Source: an uncultured Dorea sp. (lineage in GTDB: Bacteria > Bacillota > Clostridia > Lachnospirales > Lachnospiraceae). Taken from it: DNA of 9,253 nucleotides. A program made the translations under genes and the position numbers. Where the stretch lies: assembly GCA_948602995.1 (NCBI GenBank), contig CAPEBR010000064.1, forward strand, positions 1 through 9,253, given 5' to 3'. The notes under the pieces were generated by a model that did no database searches, was not told the DNA's origin, and worked only from the letters and a program-made list of their open reading frames with translations. Every line of letters starts with the position of its first letter. Position 1 is the stretch's first letter. This document shows, piece after piece, positions 5,289 through 9,253 of this stretch.

Positions 5289-6730
5289 AATGCCGGGTAG
5301 ATTCTTCTGAATTTCTGATATCTTTCTTCGTATTTAGCGGTCAGCTCTCTATCCGGTTCAACGGTATCAATAACCTTCACAAGCTTTTCTGCCGCTTCGT
5401 CCACGCTTCCATACTCTCCGCAGCCAACTGCTGCCAGTATAGCCCCGCCGTAGCCCGGGCCTTCCTCGCTTTCGATTATATCTACCTTAAGATTCATGAC
5501 ATTCGCGATGATTTTCTTCCAGAGCGGACTCTTTGCCCCGCCGCCGCAGATCTTCGTACGACTGACCTGGACGCCCAGACTTTTTGCCACCTCAAGGGAA
5601 TCCCTGAGTGCAAATGCCACGCCCTCTAATACTGCCTGTGTCATATCCTCTCTTGTTGTATCCATCGTCATTCCGATAAATGTTCCTCTTGCCTTCGGGT
5701 CATTATGGGGCGAGCGTTCCCCCATAAGATACGGAAGATAGAATACCTGGTTCTCTCCAAGCTTCGTAATTCCGGCCTGCCCGGCGGCAAAATCCGTTGT
5801 CTTAAGGATCTCCTCATTCCACCACTTATTGCAGGATGCAGCGCTTAGCATGCAGCCCATAAGATGATAGCGCCCGTCTGCATGGGCAAAGGAATGGAGG
5901 GCATTATTTTCATCCACCCCGAAGGCCTTACTGGAAATAAAAACGGTTCCAGAGGTTCCGAGGGAAATGTTGCACATACCATCTCCTACCGTCCCTGTTC
6001 CTACTGCTGCTGCTGCATTATCCCCCGCTCCGGCAATAATCTTAACCTGATCTGAAAGTCCTGCTGCTTCGGCAAGCTCCGGCTTCAGGGTTCCCACCAC
6101 CTCATAGCTCTCATACAGCTTCGGAAGCTGCTCTTTCGTCACACCACAGATTTCCATCATATCTTCCGACCAGCATTTATTTTTTACATCCAGAAGGAGC
6201 ATACCGGACGCGTCTGAATAATCCGTACAGTGTACACCGCTCAGGCGATATGCCAGATAATCCTTCGGAAGCATAATCTTCGCAATCCTTGCAAAATTCT
6301 CCGGCTCATTTTCCCGCATCCAGAGAAGCTTCGGCGCTGTAAAACCTGCAAATGCAATATTTGCCGTATACTCTGACAGCTTCTCCTTTCCGATTACCTG
6401 GTTCAGATAATCCGTCTCCTTCGCCGTACGCCCGTCATTCCATAAAATCGCGGGCCGAATCACCTGATCATTCTGGTCAAGGGCGACTAACCCATGCATC
6501 TGCCCGCCAAAGCTAATGCCCGCCACCTGTGACCGGTCGCTTCCGTCTAATAATTCGGCAATTCCTTCCATCGTCTTCTCATACCAGTCCTCCGGTCTCT
6601 GCTCCGACCATCCAGGATGGGGGAAAAATAACGGATATTCTTTTGATACGATCTTATGGATTTTTCCCCCGCCATCCATAAGCAGAAGCTTGACGGCTGA
6701 GGTTCCAAGGTCAATTCCTATATATAACAT
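5261..6730 (-). CDS. xylB: Xylulokinase (FGGY carbohydrate kinase)
   Basis: This 489-residue protein matches the full length of xylulokinases. It starts MLYIGIDLGTSAVKLLLMDG, with the phosphate-binding D7 and G9-T10-S11, and carries GQMHG (76-80). The Met-His pair there is typical of xylulokinase sugar binding. Also present are SDASGMLLLD (172-181), the catalytic-base motif AGAGDNAA with D237, GTSGTV (258-263), ERSPHNDPKARG (338-349) and the C-terminal CGGGAKSPLW (395-404). It should use ATP to phosphorylate a ketopentose at O5, classically D-xylulose to D-xylulose 5-phosphate, in the cytoplasm. It is the last gene of a three-gene operon, 26 nt after the isomerase gene, with AGGAGG 6 nt before its ATG. 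No xylose isomerase (XylA) is present, so its real substrate here may be the ketose made by the FucI-like enzyme, for example D-ribulose. Family assignment is firm; substrate is not. Confidence 0.93.
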   Translation of the reverse strand: MLYIGIDLGTSAVKLLLMDGGGKIHKIVSKEYPLFFPHPGWSEQRPEDWYEKTMEGIAELLDGSDRSQVAGISFGGQMHGLVALDQNDQVIRPAILWNDGRTAKETDYLNQVIGKEKLSEYTANIAFAGFTAPKLLWMRENEPENFARIAKIMLPKDYLAYRLSGVHCTDYSDASGMLLLDVKNKCWSEDMMEICGVTKEQLPKLYESYEVVGTLKPELAEAAGLSDQVKIIAGAGDNAAAAVGTGTVGDGMCNISLGTSGTVFISSKAFGVDENNALHSFAHADGRYHLMGCMLSAASCNKWWNEEILKTTDFAAGQAGITKLGENQVFYLPYLMGERSPHNDPKARGTFIGMTMDTTREDMTQAVLEGVAFALRDSLEVAKSLGVQVSRTKICGGGAKSPLWKKIIANVMNLKVDIIESEEGPGYGGAILAAVGCGEYGSVDEAAEKLVKVIDTVEPDRELTAKYEERYQKFRRIYPALKETFQELS

Positions 6731-6756
6731 TTCTTCCTCCTGCTACTCTGCACTTA

Positions 6757-8241
6757 TTATTTCCATGGGTTTTCTGTCGGATATCTCATGCCTGCGGGCT
6801 GATTATAGCCAATCTCTTCTACCGGGACGCCGATATACTTAAACACCTCAAACAATGCCTTCCCGTGGTTTCCAAATGCAACCGCGCCGTGATGCGGATA
6901 ATTTCCCTCGATCAGCACATGGCGGTAAAATCTGCCCATTTCCGGAATTGCAAAGATACCGATTCCTCCGAAAGATCTCGTTGCAACCGGAAGCACCTCG
7001 CCCTGGGCAATATATGCGCGGAGCTTACAGTCAGCCGTGCTCTGCAGGCGATAGAAGGTAATGTCACCAGGCATAATATCCCCTTCCAGGGTTCCCTGTG
7101 TAACCTCCTCCGGCAGCGCCCTCGCCATGATCAGCTGATACTTCATCTCACAGAATGACAGTTTCTTGGATGCTGTATTTCCGCAGTGGAATCCCATAAA
7201 TGTATCCTTATGGGTATAGTCAAACTTTCCTTCGATATCTTCTTTGTACATGTCTGCCGGAACATTGTTGTTAATATCCAGCAGAGTCACAATGTCCTCA
7301 CTGACTACGGTTCCGATAAATTCACTTAAGGCTCCATAGATGTCCACTTCGCAGGACACCGGAATCCCCTGTGCGGTCAGACGGCTGTTCACATAGCACG
7401 GCACGAATCCGAACTGTGTCTGGAATGCAGGCCAGCATTTTCCTGCAATGGCAACATATTTGCGGTATCCCCGATGTTCTTCAATCCAGTCCTTAAGGGT
7501 GATTTCGTACTGGGCAAGCTTTTCTAGAATCTCCGGCTTCTTATTTCCTGCCCCAAGTTCCTCTTCCATCTCCTTTACCAGCGCCGGGATTCTCTCATCC
7601 TTCGCATGCTTATTAAACGCCTCAAAAAGGTCCAGCTCTGAGTTTTCTTCAATCTCAACGCCAAGGTCATACAGTGGCTTGATCGGCGCATTACATGCCA
7701 GGAAATTCAGTGGTCTTGGTCCGAAGCTTATAATCTTCAAATTGCTAAGCCCGATAACTGCCTTTGCAACCGGACGGAACTCGTGAATCATATCAGCGCA
7801 TTCCTCTGCAGTCCCAACGGGATATTCTGGAATGTATGCCTTTACATTGCGAAGCTTTAAGTTGTAGCTTGCATTTAACATTCCGCAGTATGCATCACCC
7901 CTGCCCTGGATCAGGTTGTCCCCCCGCTCCTCTGCTGCTGCAATGAACATCTTCGGTCCCTCAAAATGCTTTGCAAGAAGTGTCTCCGAGATCTCCGGAC
8001 CAAAGTTTCCAAGATAGACAACAAGTGCGTTACATCCTGCCTTCTTAATATCCTCCAGCGCCTGGACCATGTGAATCTCACTCTCTACAATGCAGACCGG
8101 ACATTCATAGATCTCCTCTGCTCCGTATTTCTCCGTGTAAGCCTTCATGAGCGCTTCCCGCCTTGTAACGGACAGGCTCTCAGGAAAACAGTCTCTGCTT
8201 ACTGCAACGACTCCGATTTTTAATTGTGGCATGTTGTTCAT
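6757..8241 (-). CDS. L-fucose/L-arabinose isomerase-family protein (FucI-like aldose-ketose isomerase)
   Basis: This 494-residue protein belongs to the fucose/arabinose isomerase superfamily but is shorter than classical FucI (about 590 residues). Putative metal ligands are E298 in SCEVD and D322 in LLDINN. They are 24 residues apart, the same spacing as E337 and D361 that hold Mn in E. coli FucI. The HCGNT motif (352-356) and the C-terminal NYPHHGAVAFGNHG (447-460), whose H450 or H451 would correspond to FucI H528, complete the site. It should interconvert an aldose and a ketose in the cytoplasm; L-fucose, D-arabinose or a related sugar are possible. It is the middle gene between DUF4867 and xylulokinase, which points to a pentose rather than L-fucose, since no FucK or FucA is seen. 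The ATG at 8241 follows AAGGAAG by 9 nt; a second Met three codons later is less well spaced. Confidence 0.85.
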   Translation of the reverse strand: MNNMPQLKIGVVAVSRDCFPESLSVTRREALMKAYTEKYGAEEIYECPVCIVESEIHMVQALEDIKKAGCNALVVYLGNFGPEISETLLAKHFEGPKMFIAAAEERGDNLIQGRGDAYCGMLNASYNLKLRNVKAYIPEYPVGTAEECADMIHEFRPVAKAVIGLSNLKIISFGPRPLNFLACNAPIKPLYDLGVEIEENSELDLFEAFNKHAKDERIPALVKEMEEELGAGNKKPEILEKLAQYEITLKDWIEEHRGYRKYVAIAGKCWPAFQTQFGFVPCYVNSRLTAQGIPVSCEVDIYGALSEFIGTVVSEDIVTLLDINNNVPADMYKEDIEGKFDYTHKDTFMGFHCGNTASKKLSFCEMKYQLIMARALPEEVTQGTLEGDIMPGDITFYRLQSTADCKLRAYIAQGEVLPVATRSFGGIGIFAIPEMGRFYRHVLIEGNYPHHGAVAFGNHGKALFEVFKYIGVPVEEIGYNQPAGMRYPTENPWK

Positions 8242-8283
8242 AATGATCTACTTCCTTTCTTTCCATATAATTTTTTACAGTCT

Positions 8284-8303
8284 GTGCGGCTTAAAGCCTG
8301 CAC
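8284..8303. repeat. Intercistronic stem-loop near the isomerase gene
   Basis: GTGC-GGCT (8284-8291) pairs with AGCC-(T)-GCAC (8295-8303) around TAA, with one bulged base. It lies about 40 nt before the isomerase start in the 140-nt gap of the sugar operon. No T-run follows on the minus strand, so it is more likely an RNA processing or stability element than a terminator. Confidence 0.45.
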
Positions 8304-8327
8304 TCACTCCTAAATCACGTTCTTACA

Positions 8328-8350
8328 GAATGCGCAGCTTACACGCATTC
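8328..8350. repeat. Intercistronic 7-bp stem-loop
   Basis: GAATGCG (8328-8334) and CGCATTC (8344-8350) are perfect reverse complements with a 9-nt loop. It follows the DUF4867 stop by about 30 nt on the minus strand. Together with the stem-loop at 8284-8303 it could adjust the relative amounts of the first and later gene products of the operon. Confidence 0.5.
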
Positions 8351-8381
8351 CTAATCCATGAATACTAACTGCGAACCTTTT

Positions 8382-8996
8382 CTACAGTTCAATGTTCTCT
8401 CCCCTTAACCCACAGAAAGCGCCTTCAATTCCCGCCTCTTCATGGGCAATGAGCCATTTATTCTTTGCTGTAATAAGACGCTCCTCTCCCGACTCTCCTG
8501 CCGGAAAATCAAGCTCCGTATTCGTCCCTGCCGGGAGCACAACGACTGCCCGGAAGCCTGTCTCTGATGCCATGCACGGGGCATAATGAAGCGTTGTGGC
8601 ATACATCTCCACCGCAGTCCCTGCAGGAACAAAAAATGCCTCCACATGTGAAGTATCATATGTATAATCCTCCCCAACATCCTGCTCCATGCCTGTCAGA
8701 AGAATCATATCCGTAACCGCGACATTGATCTCCGAAGAACGATGGTATTCCAGGGCATTGAGCTTTTTATTCTTCCCATTGCAATACCCAATCTGTATCG
8801 GAAGGCCTCCAAATGCCCGGTTTTTGAATTCCTGCGCCGCCGGAATCGCCTCCAGCTCCTCTACCGAAGGCACATAGATGACCTCATCCGGAAGCGGCGT
8901 ATGCTTCATTGCCTCCAGAAGGTCTGAAAGAGAGTAACCTTCCAGGACACGCCCATATTTCCGAAAAGACTTGTCCGTAACCTTTTGTACATTCAT
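8382..8996 (-). CDS. DUF4867-family protein, cupin-like, first gene of the sugar operon
   Basis: This 204-residue protein looks like the DUF4867 family, whose function I do not know. It has no signal peptide or membrane segment and is probably cytoplasmic. Possible metal ligands are grouped as in cupin or ureidoglycolate-lyase-like barrels: E83, H85 and E89 in LEYHRSSEINV, then the glycine/proline strand FFVPAGTAVEMYA (121-133) and H137 in LHYAPC. A second PAG turn occurs at 155-157. These suggest a beta-barrel that binds a sugar or an acid derivative. The ATG at 8996 is preceded by AAGGAGG at 9 nt, a strong site. It comes before the FucI-like isomerase (140 nt gap) and xylulokinase, so it may be an epimerase or mutarotase-type helper, or a sensor of the substrate; this is inference from position. 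The family name rests on recognition by eye of the whole pattern, not on a search. Confidence 0.8.
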   Translation of the reverse strand: MNVQKVTDKSFRKYGRVLEGYSLSDLLEAMKHTPLPDEVIYVPSVEELEAIPAAQEFKNRAFGGLPIQIGYCNGKNKKLNALEYHRSSEINVAVTDMILLTGMEQDVGEDYTYDTSHVEAFFVPAGTAVEMYATTLHYAPCMASETGFRAVVVLPAGTNTELDFPAGESGEERLITAKNKWLIAHEEAGIEGAFCGLRGENIEL

Positions 8997-9032
8997 GCTA
9001 TTTTCCCTCCTTGCCTGTTTCTAAATCATTAC

Positions 9033-9066
9033 TATTCACAGACTAACCGTCCGCTCATAGTGAATA
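9033..9066. promoter_or_regulatory. Inverted repeat spanning the predicted start of the sugar operon
   Basis: TATTCAC (9033-9039) and GTGAATA (9060-9066) are perfect 7-bp arms with a 20-nt centre. They touch the predicted minus-strand -10 box and cover the start of transcription, a usual position for a repressor operator. The left arm is part of ATTACTATTCACA, which also occurs at 2588-2600, so a shared repeat family is another explanation. Confidence 0.45.
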
Positions 9067-9094
9067 TCATAGCAGACTGCCTGATCTTTCTCGA
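9066..9094 (-). promoter_or_regulatory. Candidate promoter of the DUF4867-isomerase-xylulokinase operon
   Basis: On the minus strand TCGAGA (9094-9089, four of six consensus bases) and TATGAT (9071-9066) are spaced by 17 bp, giving a start near 9059 and a leader of about 63 nt. The weak -35 box suggests an activator may be needed. GACC/GGTC arms (9093-9096 and 9104-9107) lie at and just upstream of the -35 box, and GGTCA recurs 12 bp on at 9116-9120. Confidence 0.5.
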
Positions 9095-9152
9095 CCTATT
9101 ACTGGTCAGATTATGGGTCATTTTTTGTCCTTTTTTTAATTGAAAGAAAGGC

Positions 9153-9181
9153 TTTACACTAAAATCACCAGTTGATATAAT
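9153..9181 (+). promoter_or_regulatory. Divergent sigma-A promoter toward a gene beyond the right edge
   Basis: TTTACA (9153-9158) and a perfect TATAAT (9176-9181) are spaced by 17 bp on the plus strand. No ATG follows before the window ends, so the gene starts beyond 9253; AAGGCGG at the very end (9247-9253) could be its ribosome site. A regulator or a transporter of the sugar operon is a reasonable guess for such a divergent gene. Confidence 0.65.
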
Positions 9182-9186
9182 GAAAG

Positions 9187-9216
9187 TACTAGTATAACCC
9201 ACACTAATTACCGGTA
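9187..9216. promoter_or_regulatory. Paired 8-bp palindromes downstream of the divergent promoter
   Basis: TACTAGTA (9187-9194) and TACCGGTA (9209-9216) are both perfect palindromes with centres 22 bp apart, about two helical turns, immediately downstream of the -10 box of the plus-strand promoter. This is a plausible place for a repressor or an autoregulator to bind. Chance occurrence of two short palindromes is the alternative. Confidence 0.35.
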
Positions 9217-9253
9217 CGTTTCACGCAGGATAAATTTTCAGCCTGTAAGGCGG

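Noticed and set aside
6855..8223. Several plus-strand frames opposite the isomerase gene
   Set aside because: They mirror the codon pattern of the isomerase and have no promoter, ribosome site or recognisable protein features.
8405..8680. Second minus-strand frame inside the DUF4867 gene
   Set aside because: It is a shifted-frame shadow of the DUF4867 coding sequence.
9215..9228. Catabolite-responsive (cre) site near GTGAAACGTACC on the minus strand
   Set aside because: The central CG is offset by one base relative to the TGNAANCG core, so it does not match the consensus.

Overview
The window looks like a chromosomal accessory region from a gut-type Clostridia genome, most likely Lachnospiraceae. 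This is inferred from the strong AGGAGG-type ribosome binding sites, TTG starts, consensus sigma-A promoters, a truncated copy of the AAA-ATPase/PD-(D/E)XK family that is multicopy in that group, an Agr-like LytTR/GHKL two-component pair, and a DUF4867 protein next to a fucose-isomerase-family enzyme. No rRNA, tRNA, transposase or CRISPR array is visible.

Layout. (1) 1-1474, minus strand: a SAM-dependent methyltransferase gene (TTG start) followed 36 nt later by an MFS transporter gene that runs off the left edge. (2) 1539-2452, minus strand: a broken AAA-ATPase-like gene. The N-terminal ATPase part is joined directly to the last ~44 codons in another frame, with the middle of the gene missing. 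(3) 2498-2822: a gene-free spacer with divergent promoters on either side of a ~140-bp cluster of nested inverted repeats. (4) 2823-4828, plus strand: a LytTR response regulator and a membrane GHKL sensor kinase, translationally coupled by a TTGA overlap. An exact 25-bp hairpin repeat lies both upstream and downstream of this pair. (5) 4995-5228, plus strand: a small acidic unknown protein with its own near-consensus promoter. (6) 5241-8996, minus strand: a three-gene sugar operon read DUF4867 -> FucI-like isomerase -> xylulokinase, ending in a long hairpin that overlaps the xylulokinase stop codon. (7) 8997-9253: a divergent control region with one promoter for the sugar operon and one plus-strand promoter aimed at a gene beyond the right edge, plus several palindromes that could be operators.

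How the parts may work together. The isomerase and kinase fit an aldose -> ketose -> ketose-5-phosphate route feeding the pentose phosphate pathway. DUF4867 is the first gene of the operon and has a cupin-like look, but its activity is unknown. The kinase/regulator pair resembles AgrC/AgrA, but no AgrB or AgrD is present, so its signal and targets are open; the neighbouring small gene is one candidate target. The most notable non-coding signals are the GGA-loop hairpin repeats and the deletion junction in the ATPase pseudogene.
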